Shown one piece after another: positions 1-10,697 of a stretch of DNA of 64,000 nucleotides. The translations under genes were made by a program, and so were the position numbers. The stretch spans positions 33,382,501-33,446,500 of the forward strand of contig NC_072896.1 in assembly GCF_027943255.1 (NCBI RefSeq). Direction: 5' to 3'. The stretch comes from Anastrepha obliqua. Lineage: Eukaryota > Arthropoda > Insecta > Diptera > Tephritidae. A model generated the notes under the pieces. It was not told where the DNA came from. It saw only the letters and a program-made list of their open reading frames with translations, and made no database searches. Position 1 is the stretch's first letter; each line of letters begins with the position of its first letter.

Positions 1-1
1 A

Positions 2-1052
2 CGCATACTCACCGCTTTCTGGTGGTTTTTTGCACTCTTAATTTCTCAGACGTATATTGCCAATTTGTCTGCCTACATAACCAGCTCGAAGATGGGGCGT
101 TCTATATCGAATTTACATGATCTCATCGATCAGGATAAGGTACAATTTGGCATGCTGAAGGGTGGCAGTACGTCGTTTCTTTTCTCCGAATCGAATGAGT
201 CGGAATATCGAAGAGCTTGGAATAAGATGTGCGCCATGAAACCGAGTGCCTTCACAGCGAACAATAAAGAGGGTGTGGATCGCGTGAAGCGCAGTCGTGG
301 TCGGTATGCCTACCTTTTGGAGACCACTACACTGAAATACTATCTAAATCGTAATTGTGAGTTGAAGCAGATCGGTGAAGCTTTCGATGAGAAGCATTAC
401 GGCATTGCTGTGCCATTGAGTAAGTAAATGAGGGGAAATCAACACTAAAAAATAATCGGGGTATAATTTTTAATTGAAATCTGGTGCTATTTATGTTCAA
501 TTTCGTGTGCTTTCTCTTTCTGCGTAGATTCTCCCTATCGGTCTAATTTGAGTGTGGGCATATTGAAACTCAGCGAAAAGGGCGAGTTGTATAAATTGAA
601 AAGAAAATGGTTCACAAATAATGGCTCAGATTGCGATGCTAATTTTGTAGACAAAGATGACCAGTATACCTTCGAAAAGACGCGTGGCTTGTTTTTAGTA
701 TTACTCTGTGGCGTTCTGCTGTCCATTTTAATTGCTATATTCGAATTTCTATGGAACGTTGAACAGATTTCAGTGCGAGAAAAGGTAATGATTATTTGAT
801 AAAAACAACAAAAATTCTTAATTTTTTTGCTTACGATAAAAGTGATTTATTCAACAGCTGCCACCATCGGTCGTTTTTAAGGCTGAAGTGAAATTTTTGC
901 TCCGCTTCTGGCAAACTCGCAAGCCTTTGCGCACGTATGTGGAGAGTCGTGACTCAACATCGACGGGTTATTCCTCTTTTGATGAAACTGCAAGTAGTTC
1001 GACAGTAAAGGCGAAGAAGAAGAAATCTAAGAAGAAAAATCACAGGAAATAA
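2..1052 (+). CDS. Ionotropic glutamate receptor, last three exons (5' partial)
   Basis: Ligand-gated cation channel subunit at the plasma membrane, probably synaptic. Exons 2-419, 528-784 and 858-1052 join in frame to 289 residues ending in TAA; the gene continues left of the window. In order: the end of pore helix M3 (WWFFALLISQTYIANLSAY, 20-74), the S2 ligand-binding lobe with the GGST glutamate-contact motif (around 167-178) and a conserved LLET acidic residue (around 320-331), M4 (about 690-765, ending IFEFLWNV) and a cytosolic tail ending in a lysine cluster (999-1049). Spacing and wording match the insect kainate/GluRII-type group; GluRIIE-like is my best guess but is not proven. The M3 signature, usually SYTANLAAF, reads TYIANLSAY, so this subunit is divergent. 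No stop interrupts the exons and the splice sites are canonical, so it looks functional. Confidence 0.9.
420..527 (+). other. Intron in glutamate receptor gene
   Basis: 108-bp intron with a GTAAGT donor at 420 and a pyrimidine-rich tract ending TGCGTAG at 521-527. It splits an asparagine codon (A|AT). Splicing restores the S2 reading frame from PL into NSPYRSNL. Confidence 0.88.
785..857 (+). other. Intron in glutamate receptor gene
   Basis: 73-bp intron with a GTAATG donor at 785 and a CAACAG acceptor at 852-857, phase 0. It separates the M4 exon from the cytosolic tail exon. Reading through it would end the protein after VREKVMII. Confidence 0.85.
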
Positions 1053-1133
1053 TAGTGAAGGGAGGGTGTTGAAGGTGGGGGTTTGTCTACTATTACTACT
1101 TCCCGACTACTGTAACTAGTTACTAAGCCATTA

Positions 1134-1159
1134 AATAAAGAAGTAAATCAGTAAATAAA
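1134..1159 (+). terminator. Polyadenylation signals of the glutamate receptor gene
   Basis: Two AATAAA hexamers lie at 1134-1139 and 1154-1159, about 80-100 bases after the stop codon. Either could serve; the cleavage site cannot be placed from sequence alone. Confidence 0.6.
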
Positions 1160-1199
1160 TATTTTTTGGTCGTGTTTAGACAAAATTTAGCAAATATAT

Positions 1200-2389
1200 A
1201 GTTGATGAACTAGTTTAAGTCATAGACTATTTTTTAGAGCGAGTTGCCACTTAGTTAAATAGTTAAATTCAATTAAATTATAAATTAAAACAAATAAATT
1301 GCAATATGGATGTGAAACGAAAGAGGTTTAAGAAAGATTAATTTTAAAAATATGTTTGGTGAGAGTTGCCATCTGTTTGAAAAATTGAACACAAATTAAT
1401 TAACAAATTAAGTCAAATTGGTGTAGCTTACGTATTTACTCCAAGTTATTTTGAAAGAAAATTAAAAAAATGTTGCCACGCTTTTAAAATTTAAGCACAT
1501 TTTTCTGTTGAAATCAAATAAAGTATAAAAATAAAAAATATATTAATATGAAAAAAACGTTTTTGTTGTATGCATCTATGCAAGCACATTGCTGAATAAA
1601 AACCGAGGTTCTCTTAATCGAAATTTTTTCATATGTTCGACGTGGGACTTGAATTATGTGTACATTACAATAGAGACTCCATCTTACGTAAGTTCATCAT
1701 AAGTGGGTTACACTGTGTTTCGCCTATGGGACTGAAAATTTTTTCCGCTTAAGAGAAATTTAGAGAAGAAAGAAATTTAAAAAAATTTTTAAGAATTTGT
1801 GGTATGTACTGAAAAAAGTGTCCGCTTATGGGTCTACTATATGGCGTCCGCTTAAGAGAGGTGTCCGTTAGGAGAGATTACACTGTATATTAGTTATCAC
1901 ACAATTTTAGGATTAGTTTTTTAACAATAGAGCTAAAAAAATAAGAGAAATATATATATGTATATTAAAAACAAATTTAAAAAAAGTGGCAACCCTATTT
2001 TGGAACTTTCCAAGTCTCCCTTAATTAATTTCAAGTACTCTTGATATGCTATCAATTTAATGCATATTTTTGGGTAGGTGGCAACCCTTTACAAATTTGT
2101 CTATTTTAAGGCTTTCTGGAACACCTTTTCTTTTAATTCTAATATTGAAATGTAATATCAGACTTCTATATTTAAATAATAATTTAAATTTTTTCTGCAG
2201 TTGGTAACTCTATTTAAATATTCTGCAATCAAATGTTTTAAATAAATTTCGCCTCCCAGCCAGGTCTAAAAATATTCTAGCTCATTAACAGATTTAACTA
2301 ATTTGAATTTTGTATATAGGTGGTAACCCTACTAAAGATAAGCTCTATTAAAAACTATATCTTATAACAAACTCTGCTCATACATATAT
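1200..2389. repeat. AT-rich spacer with recurrent GTTGCCA motif
   Basis: No gene seen. A GTTGCCA(C/T) core recurs at about 1244, 1366 and 1473 in the forward sense. Its complement, GGTGGCAACCCT-like, recurs at about 1986, 2080, 2203 and 2321. Spacing is mostly 95-125 bases with AT-rich filler, so this looks like a strongly decayed ~120-bp repeat in two opposed blocks around the pogo-like ends at 1690-1890. Confidence 0.45.
1690..1890 (-). mobile_element. Pogo/Tigger-like terminal sequences (remnant)
   Basis: Two stretches end in the same sense with TTACACTGT (about 1708-1716 and 1879-1887). Each is preceded by short iterations of the type TCCGCTTA(A/T)G. Read on the reverse strand this gives CAGTGTAATC followed by repeated CTTAAGCGGAC blocks, which is how pogo/Tigger-type inverted repeats look. 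The terminal CAG and flanking TA fit that group. No transposase is present. The clade is inferred from terminal style only. Confidence 0.42.
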
Positions 2390-2390
2390 A

Positions 2391-3672
2391 CGAGGGGGGC
2401 TCAATAAGTACCCGTGTTAGAAATGAAGGCACCATTTTTTCAAATTGTTTTTTTTATTTTTCAACATAGTCCCCTTTTAGAAAGATACAGTTCTCCCAAC
2501 GCTCCGGCCATTTTTAACCCTAAAAAAAAAAATAGGATTTGTCGAACTCTCCAAAATACGCCTCTGTTTCGGCGATAACTTCCTCGATTGAACTAAATTT
2601 TTTCCCGCGACCCATTTCTTCATGTTAGGGAAGACGTAAAAGTCGCAGGAAGCCAGATCGGATGAATACGGGGGTTGTGGCAGAAATTCGTGCAGTTTGG
2701 TGGCGACATCTCCGAATAAATGTGCTGGCGCGTAATCGTGGTGAAACAGCACCTTCTTTTTCGCCAAATGCGGACGTGTCACCTCCAATTTTTTATGGAA
2801 GCTGTCCAATAACTCACTGTACTTTTGTTCAGTGATCGTTCTTCCTTTTTGTACAAAATCCATGAGGACGACGCCGTTCGCATCCCAAAAAATCGCCGCC
2901 ATGACTTTTCGGGCCGATGGGACTGTTTTCGCCTTCTTTGGAGCAGATTTACCGAGAGTAATCCATCGTTTTGATTGTTGCTTATTTTCTGCTGCGTAAT
3001 GATGAATCCAGGTTTCATCAACGGTCGCAACTCGACGCAAAAGTTCCTTCATAGCTCGCTTAAATTGCTTCAAACTCTGCTTCGACATGAACAGCCACAT
3101 CCGCTTGTGTTTGCTTGTGAGCAATCGCGGCACCCATAGGGCCGACAACTTTTTCATCGCCGACTTATCATGTAAAATATTAATTGCCGTTCCGGTCGAC
3201 CCACCTATGGCCTCTGTTACTTCACGCACTTTCGTTCGTCGATCAGCGTGAATCATGTCGTGGACTTTTTGAATGATTTCCTCGGTAACCTCGTCTGCCG
3301 GGCGTCCTGGTCGCTCGCCTTCGAAAACAAATGCTCACACACAATTAAATTCGTTTGGCCAATATCGAACTGTGGTCATAGATGGCGAAGCCTCCCCGTA
3401 GACAGCATCCAACTTTGCTTGTATCTCCTCGCATTTTTTCCCATCCACAAACAAAAATGTAACTATCGAACGATACTTCTCTTTTCCATCTTAGCGAAAG
3501 TCATGAAACACGTCTTACTCGAACAGCTGCCAAAACCAAACTAACCTATCTATCAGTCTGAAATTTGTTTTGCCGTCGTTTGATAGATGGCAGCAAACGA
3601 TGATAGCACCAACTTCCCTCAGGAACGTCCTCTGTTATCAAACTTGAGTACTTATTTAACCGCTTACGAAAA
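2391..3672 (-). mobile_element. Mariner element A, defective
   Basis: The left end starts CGAGGGGGGCTCAATAAGTA directly after TA (2389-2390). The right end carries a diverged reverse copy whose core TTAAATAAGTACTCAAG is complementary to about 3643-3660. About 1.28 kb, the usual mariner size. The right boundary is less certain because the repeat has decayed and a SINE follows at once. Confidence 0.8.
2465..3500 (-). pseudogene. Mariner transposase pseudogene (element A)
   Basis: Cut-and-paste transposase of the Tc1/mariner superfamily. The longest open stretch, 2477-3256, carries WVPRLLT, the first catalytic Asp in VDETWIHHY (residue 80), the second in FHHDYAPAH (174) and the third in YSSDLASCDF (205). 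The last two are 30 residues apart instead of 34, and KLHEFLPQPP shows a four-residue gap. Upstream coding extends to about 3500, with an in-frame TGA just before the linker containing GERPGRP and a frameshift near the start. The C-terminus is also frameshifted (KKFSSIEEVIAETEAYF is in a second frame). Broken in at least three places, so inactive. Confidence 0.85.
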
Positions 3673-3684
3673 TATGGCCATATC

Positions 3685-3881
3685 CGAGCTCCTCCACTTA
3701 TTTGCGGTGTGCTTAGGAATACTTTTTCCACAAATAGAGGGACCTACAGTTTAATGCCACTTTGAACGACGAACTGTTTTTATGAGGAGTCTGGTCATGG
3801 TAGAAATACACTCGGAGGCTTGCTACTGCATGCCGAGGAGTGGCCACTATTAGAAACAACTTTCTTTATCAGTCGGTTTTC
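3685..3881 (-). mobile_element. tRNA-derived SINE, copy S1 (5'-truncated)
   Basis: Matches the body of the longer copy at 27339-27657: CGAGCTCCTCC, TTTTATGAGGAG, GAAATACACTCGGAGG and GCCGAGG occur in the same order. The tRNA-like head is missing, as expected for 5' truncation. It is flanked by an 11-bp direct repeat ATGGCCATATC at 3674-3684 and 3882-3892, which is a target-site duplication and marks it as a retroposed copy. Confidence 0.75.
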
Positions 3882-3892
3882 ATGGCCATATC

Positions 3893-5300
3893 GGAAATTA
3901 TTTACCCATTATTGTATAATTGAATATTTAGAATTCAATTTTCGAAAGTAAGTGGGTACCTGAATGCAAAGTTGTTTTAAAAATCAAAAAAATTGAAATC
4001 ATTTCATTGTTTCCTATAAAAAGACTATTCGCGAAGCATTTCTCTATACAAAGCCTGTTGAAAAACTTATTCTAATAGTTTGTTTTAAAATTTTTATGAA
4101 TTTGTTATGTGGAGGCTTGACAACAAACATTTCGCTAGATTTGGCCATGGTCAAACATTTAATTTATTTTTGTGGATAATTTTTGTATGAAAGAAGGACT
4201 AGGCGGTATAAAAAGCAGGCTTTTTCAAGACATTTTAGTCAAAAGGTTCGTTATATAAAGGTTTCATTGCTTAACAAATTCCAAAATTCCTATTAATTGG
4301 TACGACTATTTGCTTACTTCCCCAATATGATATTATTTTAACCTATGCCTAGTGAACTGAGCCTCATCTTATTCCAAATTCCGAATTCCAAAAGTGCAAC
4401 CTCTAAATATTTTCGTTTTCGTCGCTGGATTTCTTAAGCAAGATTCTGACTGGGGATCATATACAAAAATCCTTAGAATGCTACATAGCTGAGTTTGGAT
4501 GCGAGCTGAACTCTGAAATAGACAGACTTAATGATTCGCTTCATTACAATTTGATTATACTGGGCGAGAATGGATAAGGTTATGCCGTCATCATTGGCGC
4601 CGAAGACAGCGACGCACTGAGACTGAAAATACACGGGCAGGTTTTGTAATTCACTTCGGAGTGAATTTCAATGCGGTTTTAATGAAATTCAATCTGAAGT
4701 GAAATGCAAAACTTGTCCAATAGCTCATTAGATTTGGTCAGAAATTAATATTGAATGGCGCTGAGAAATGTCTACTTTGCAGTTGAAGTCCAACGATTCT
4801 TTGACGAGGGTAACTCTATTAGGTTTATTGGCAGTTTAAATGGCTATTAGTAATAGAAATTCAACTTTAAATTTAATAGGACGTCTATATTAGTAGAATT
4901 TACCTCAAAAAAACGTCTCAGCGCTTGTGGAAATAGGCCAAAATAGTAGAACGTCAGGTGTAAGGTATCGTAAAAATGTGGTCAGCGAACATTTAAATCA
5001 TGTATCAGCAGTGACACAGCCAACCAACCAATTCACTCACCCACCCAGTGCCTCGTCAATGGTTAGGAGCTTAGCAAGGATTTTGTTTACAATCCATTGC
5101 ACCCAGCACAGGCGTACGGGTACTCTAACTCGAATGGTAGCTAATAAAAACTTCAAAATCATAGCTAACCAAAAAGAAAAGAGAAAAAAAAAGAACAAAT
5201 AAAAAAGGAACCATTAAAGGAGAAATAAAATGAAGATGGCAAAAAGCAAATGTAAACCTTTGGATAAAAACGACAAGCAAAAACCATTTAGCTGAAAGTC
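3893..5300. other. Intergenic, no gene seen
   Basis: AT-rich, with short open frames lacking recognisable domains. An imperfect inverted repeat built on TTCACTTCGGAGTGAA lies at about 4639-4715. I see no coding signal. Confidence 0.6.
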
Positions 5301-5356
5301 ATAAACACATTTTTGCTGCTAAACCGGAGCGCAACAACAAATGAAAACACATGTGC

Positions 5357-5372
5357 ATACATACATACATGC
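5357..5372. repeat. CATA microsatellite
   Basis: Short run of CATA units (ACATACATACATGC), of the kind common in fly intergenic DNA. An AACCAAACCAAACC run follows at about 5502-5520. Confidence 0.7.
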
Positions 5373-5539
5373 GTGTACATGGGAAATCACAAAAACAATT
5401 ACGAAAACCAGCACACACTGAAAGTAGCTTATACGCCATGGCATACCATTCTCAGTTATGTGTTGACCACCACCACCATCACCAACCATTCACTGACAAA
5501 CCAAACCAAACCAAACCAAACATGTCGGAAAACTGAAAA

Positions 5540-6650
5540 ACTGTAGTGCAAGTAATTTTATTAGAAAAAAAAATTGAAGGAAAAAAGGTCAAGTGACTGC
5601 GGCTAAATTGGCCATTGCGGTGTGGATTGACTGATATGTGGATTATGCAAGTTAAGCTGCTTGCGGGATTTCACAGTTGGTACTCATAAAATTTTGTTCA
5701 CCCTATTTGTCCATTTTCTTTTCTATATGCAGAAGTATTTTTATTTTTGGTCAACTGCCCTCACAATTCCTATAGTCTGCTCCAGTAGCAATCTTATTTC
5801 ATTAGTCTTTTTCTGCTTGAAATACCATGGATTTGTTTTGTTGAAATGCCAAATGGAGTGTCAATTGAATTGTATTTGGCATTTGGCGTTGAGTGGGTTA
5901 ACTGGAAAATGCCAAAAAGTCAGTCAAATCCATTTGGATGTAGCTAGCAGGAAATGCGAACGACAATCGGAAGGAGTAAACGGGTGATGACAAATAAAAG
6001 TGAATTTTGTGAGGAAGTAAGAAAGGAAGGAAGTATATGAATTAATAGCGGCAAGAGGACACTCAGAGTAAGGACTATTTAATTAAAAGTTGCTAATTAT
6101 CGAAAGAATATATTTAAATGTGTTTAGGCACTTATAGATGTATGTATAATACTGTACAGCATTCAACTGGGTATTGGACCAAATCAATTTTTTAAGAGAT
6201 GAAGTCCTGAGGAAAAAAAAAATTTTCGATTCTCGAAGTTAGCCTCCGATGGCCTTGGAAGTTTGAAATTGGAGCTTTTGTAAATAATAATTTTAAATTA
6301 AAGTTTATGAATAAATAAAATAGTAAAAATATGGTCCTAATCCATAATTATAATTAATGAAAAGAGTGATGCTATCTTTTCCTACTTCGGAATTAAAATA
6401 AAAGACAGGAAGAGCGGATGTGAAAAACGGCCCTTAATTACATGGAAAAATTCTCTCTGCAGCTTCATGAAGAAGCTGAAAAAATGCCTAAAAATAGGGC
6501 ATGATTAGTACTTACACAAACAAGCAGCTCCTTAGTTTAGCTGTGTACCTTAGTTTATTGTAGAGGAACATTTCTAGACGCTCTGTATAAATTGATGCTG
6601 GACTACCTAAGTACCCTACCACAGTTGTCGAATAGGTGGATATTTGTCGG
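5540..6650. other. Intergenic, no gene seen
   Basis: AT-rich DNA. The open frame at 5661-5987 has no domain and low-complexity composition, so I do not call it a gene. Confidence 0.55.
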
Positions 6651-6654
6651 GCGA

Positions 6655-6827
6655 CGGCCGCTGTGTGAGCCCTCTCAAGATGGCCCTCGAGCTATTCAGA
6701 AGGAGATATGAGATACCTACAGCTATAAACCGCTCAATAGAGGTGGACGACCTATGTGTGAGACCTCTCAAGATGGAGCTCGGCCTATTTAGAAAGAGAT
6801 ATAAGATACTTAGAGCTCAATAGAGGC
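6655..6827. repeat. Two-copy tandem repeat, ~93 bp
   Basis: TGTGTGAG(C/A)CCTCTCAAGATGG starts at 6662 and again at 6755, 93 bases apart. The following GAGATAT(G/A)AGATAC and CTCAATAGAGG segments also recur. The second copy is shorter. No function seen. Confidence 0.7.
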
Positions 6828-6939
6828 TGCTTTATTGGTACTGATTCACATACTGAAGTACCTGAGACTAATGGACAGAAAGCTAACGAGGAAAAACAAT
6901 CTTAATCGGAGAATTCAGATTTCATCAGTTGCCAGGTAT

Positions 6940-7640
6940 GATTGCAGAGGCTCCAAAAATTATATTTTGGTGCCATAGCACTCGTTTAAACCCTATTCTT
7001 TTGTATGGAGACCTCGTCTGGTGGAACTCGCGTGAGAAAATAACATTGGTGAAGAAGTTGCAGAGAGTTTAAAGGCCTTAATGTATTCTGCAACATCCTC
7101 AATTACATTCTGCCCTCACGGGAATCAGTGGTGCGCTCTAGACTACTCGTATCCCAGCACTTAAAGAAATTTGAAATGTAGTTTGAGATGTGAACTTTGC
7201 AGACAAAATTGCAACAAGCCCACGAGGCTGCGACTATAAGTTTGATTAAAATAGGGCCACTCCAGTATCCTCACAAATTTTAGTTCATCTCCGTGGTGAC
7301 TGATCAATCACAGCTCCACTGGATCCAGGTGGCACATTTTCCATTTATATCACCCAATGGAAAGAGTTGCTGGGATACAAGGCATGATGAAATTGCTGGT
7401 GGATGACTCGAAGTTGGACGGCAATGTTGGAGGAGGAATATTTGGCGAGGAGCTCCCCATCAAGCTAAAGTTCAAGTTATCGGATCACTGCAATATGTTT
7501 TCAACGGAGGGCAACGGATACAGCAGGTTTAGATGTAACCCTCCTAATGAATTTCATCAGTAGTACGACACGATTAACATTATCGGAAAAAGTCAATACT
7601 TCATTGCAAGCTCAAAATCACAGAGAGCCGGGCAATTTGG
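6940..7640 (+). pseudogene. I-like LINE remnant: RT end to RNase H start
   Basis: Fragment of a non-LTR retrotransposon ORF2. Across frames one reads YGDLVWWNSREK, then VKKLQRV, the post-RT region of I-type elements, then the RNase H opening SKLDGNVGGGIFGEELP and LSDHCNMF in the open stretch 7357-7563. The usual TDGSK reads VDDSK, and the family's following FQAE glutamate motif is disrupted (FSTE). Frames shift several times. Only a decayed portion of the polyprotein remains; both ends are blurred. Confidence 0.65.
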
Positions 7641-7737
7641 ATTTGGGCAATCTTTTGTATTCTTTCTATAGTGAGACAGGTCGCATCTAATTTATTGCCT
7701 ATAATTATGAAGATTGCATCAGAATATGCTTGGCCTA

Positions 7738-7836
7738 CGTCTTTGGGTATGAATATATCTATGATTATCTCAGCGCCCTTATCTATGTCTTTGCCTAGGT
7801 CTTTGCATCTGTTTATTTCTATGTCTATGGCTATGT
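7738..7836. repeat. Degenerate TCTATG repeat
   Basis: Imperfect hexamer run (TCTATG, TCTTTG, GCTATG) of about 100 bases. It is the site into which the RTE-like fragment at 7855-8251 went. Confidence 0.6.
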
Positions 7837-7854
7837 AAGCTGCTGTTTATAAGT

Positions 7855-8251
7855 CCAGGCGCACTAAACTGCGAAAATTCAGCTTAGGTGGGAAGTCAGT
7901 TTTGATGTTCGCAAAAGAAACATAGAGGCTACAATCTGGGAAATATTCTGATCGAATGCCATAAGCAACGACCCGTTGTGGAGGTCAATGAATGAGGAGC
8001 CCATCATACGGCAAATCAAACGAAAAAAGTTGCGATGGATAGGTCACACGAAAACCACCAGATAACATAACGAGAATGTCACTGGATTGGAACCCGAAAG
8101 TGAGCAGAGGTCGCGGTCGGCCAAAGATCACTTGGCGAAAGTCGATGTTGCGCGAACAAACAGATGCCGACATCCCATGGGACGGCATGAAAACAGCAGC
8201 CCAGAACCGTGTACGATGGAGCATGTGAGCGGAGTGAATAAGGATATAAGA
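7855..8251 (+). mobile_element. RTE-like LINE, 5'-truncated 3' end
   Basis: Encodes the C-terminal segment of an RTE-type reverse transcriptase: LRWIGH, then a NPKVSRGRGRPKITWRKSM block and a WDGMKTAAQNRVRW block, all in shifted frames. This layout closes RTE-clade ORFs. It is bounded by an exact 18-bp direct repeat AAGCTGCTGTTTATAAGT at 7837-7854 and 8252-8269, a target-site duplication that fixes both ends of this 397-bp truncated insertion. Related fragments lie at 24030-24300 and 44000-44255. Confidence 0.8.
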
Positions 8252-8659
8252 AAGCTGCTGTTTATAAGTATCATCCTTCCATTGTCTGCGGTAAACATAA
8301 CGCCCTTAATTGCCATAAGGAATGCCGATTATATTGAGTTTCATAGAATACTCTAAGACTATTTAAAATATGCGAAACACAGGACAGTCGTCAGAGAAAC
8401 TCCACTAATATCTTTGTTCAAGGGACTCCTCCTATACTTATTAAGAATGTATCCAACAGTATCGCTGTGCCGAGATGCCTATACTATTCCATTAGAAAAT
8501 ATTTTGTAGACACTTAGCACGAAATCAGAATATACTCAGTGGTATCTTATTTGAAATGCTATGCCACGCCCAATACTTGCGGGACGGTCTGGTGATGATG
8601 AAGGAACAACTGGCATAGGGCTCCATCTGGGTTGTGAAGCTTCTATCTTTGAAGCACAT

Positions 8660-8960
8660 ATGCTTGACTTAGTTAGGCCTCGGAAATAAAGATCCGCCGG
8701 CTCCGTTGGCTGGGTCACGTCGTCTGAGCGGATCCAAATGTTCCGACTCTGAAAATATTCCATGCGGTACCAGCTGATGGTAGCAGAGGAAGTAGAATGC
8801 CTCCTCTGTGTTGGTAGGTGGATGAGGTCTAGGTGGATGAGGACTAGGCTTTACTTATCGCGTCCAACTTGCACCGGTTAACACGAGAAAGAAACGACTG
8901 GTGCGTTTCGTTTAACTCGATCAAAATCATATAAGCGGTTATCGCGCAAATTATTATTGC
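8660..8960 (+). mobile_element. RTE-like LINE 3' fragment (family of 10690-12320)
   Basis: Reads LRWLGHVV then ADPNVPTLKIFHAVPADGS and LTRERNDW in one decayed frame. It is collinear with 12060-12310 and ends in a (TTA)n-like tail at about 8960. Stops replace several codons. Confidence 0.7.
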
Positions 8961-8969
8961 AAAAACAAA

Positions 8970-9600
8970 TATTGTAAAATATACCAAACATATGTATTCA
9001 TACAAATCTAGAGCGTTTCATATCAAAACAGCACTTAGTTGCTACTTCGGTGCCACCACTTTACCTAAAAGTTTCAGATATTGCAGAGATATCAATTCTT
9101 TTATATTTTCTACGAAGTTTCATGAGCGGAGAAGGCCATTCTTCAAATTCGGTTTAATTGAAATAATGTAAAACAAGAGGAAGCCTCCTTTTTTCCTTCT
9201 CCCGTATTTAGCTACAACCTTTCCACTTGAATTGCCCACATTTCGCATTATGCTAATCATCCAGTGCCAAAACCAAAACTCTAACGTAACACATTTCATT
9301 GCTGCATTCGTATGAAAATTTTCGGCTTCAATTTAAAAGTATATTTTAGCCCGAAAATAATTAACCCTTATTTGTCCATTTTATTGTTGCTAGCGCCATA
9401 AAACTGTCATCAAATTACCTACGTCCAGTAAAATGCTCGTAAAGACGACTAACTAAGAGCAGGAAGAACGCGGCAAAAGGACTCTGCAAATTCAAATACC
9501 TTCAAGCGGAAGCGACACACATATGCACGTACACTCGTATATACTCACAGTAGGCATGCGAAGTTTTTCGATGTTTATGATACCGGGATTTTCGGGATTT
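8970..9600. other. Intergenic, no gene seen
   Basis: AT-rich, no open frame with a recognisable domain, no clear repeat boundary. Confidence 0.55.
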
Positions 9601-10605
9601 TGCAAAACTCGCATTTGAAGCAAGTCAATATTCTTTTTTATGTGCCGCACAAACTACGCAGCTTCTTTTCTTGAGCATATAGCTTTTTGCCTTTATTTTC
9701 TATCCGAATTAAGTTGTGCTTTTTAATGTCTAGCGAAAGACGTCCAGGCGGATCAATTTTATAGCGTGCAGTCCGTTGAGCCTCTTCAATGTCCATCAAC
9801 TCCAAATCTTCGGTTTGTTTGTCAAATATGTACATTACACCCCGCTTGGACCACTTTTTTGTTTTTCACGTAGTACGAAAGGTACTGGCCTGCCCTCTCA
9901 ACACCTTTCATATATGTAGTTGTTGTATTCTATTACGTATTTAGGTTTCATTATTTTTGTCTTTGTGAGCCAATTTGTATTGGAAAACATCCTCGCTTCT
10001 CTCTTTGACTGCCAAATTTGTACTAACACGTCTCCCCATTCTCCGGAAATGCAACGCGGGTAGCAACTTATTATTTTTTAATTCATGTGGAAGTCCTCGG
10101 TTTACCTCTTTGGAAATATTGGTGTTTCTAATAATGGAGCTGTTATCCAATATTAATCGATAGTACTTTTTGGAATTTGGCCCATACGAATTAGTAATCC
10201 TAAAAATTTCTTGAATTCGCTAATAGTGAGGTCCGTCCATTTTACAGCTTTCTTCTTTTTAAGGTATTTTACGACGTTTTGATGGTAATATCAGTTAGTT
10301 TTTGAAATTATCATTAAGAATCACATCCAGAGATCCTTCAACCTCGTTCTGTAGTAAAATATTTAACCCCGTTCGATCCGAAAACGGTTCTTTAGTTGGT
10401 GGAATGAGGTATAATTTCTTCTTCATCATCATTTTCGCTTTCATCATCGCTAATCGGTAGTGGAAAAACTCGGGTCCTTCTCATAGGTCGTATAGAACTA
10501 TCACTATCACTATCGCTATCGTTAATATCACTATCAGTATTATCAATATCTAACCCTCTTTCATCGCAATCAACGTCAGACAAATCGTTTGCATCATATC
10601 TTTAT
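9600..10605 (-). pseudogene. piggyBac-like transposase remnant
   Basis: Remains of a TTAA-targeting piggyBac-family transposase, 5' end on the right. In order on the reverse strand: an acidic N-terminal region rich in DSD units followed by SSIRPMRRTR (10392-10583); a middle region with NRGLPHELKNNKL and RRMGRR (9941-10150); a segment read across frames as GVERAGQYLSYY, the family's GVDRADQ block; and GVMYIFDK with the C-terminal hallmark DPPGRLSLDIKKHNLIRI (9638-9835). Stops and shifts separate the blocks, and several expected segments between the acidic region and the middle are unreadable. I did not find terminal inverted repeats. Inactive. Confidence 0.78.
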
Positions 10606-10697
10606 TTTCGCGTGAAACCATATTGAAGGATTTCAAAATTTATTGTAAGTAAATCCGGTAACGGACAGAGGCTGATCAACTTCGCCGGGCCCGAAAC

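Noticed and set aside
4634..4720. Imperfect inverted repeat around TTCACTTCGGAGTGAA as a possible MITE or regulatory hairpin
   Set aside because: Imperfect pairing, no target duplication and no second copy seen in the window.
5661..5987. 108-codon frame with a hydrophobic start
   Set aside because: No domain; the second half follows a local repeat of AATGCCAAA/TTTGGCATT; no supporting signals.
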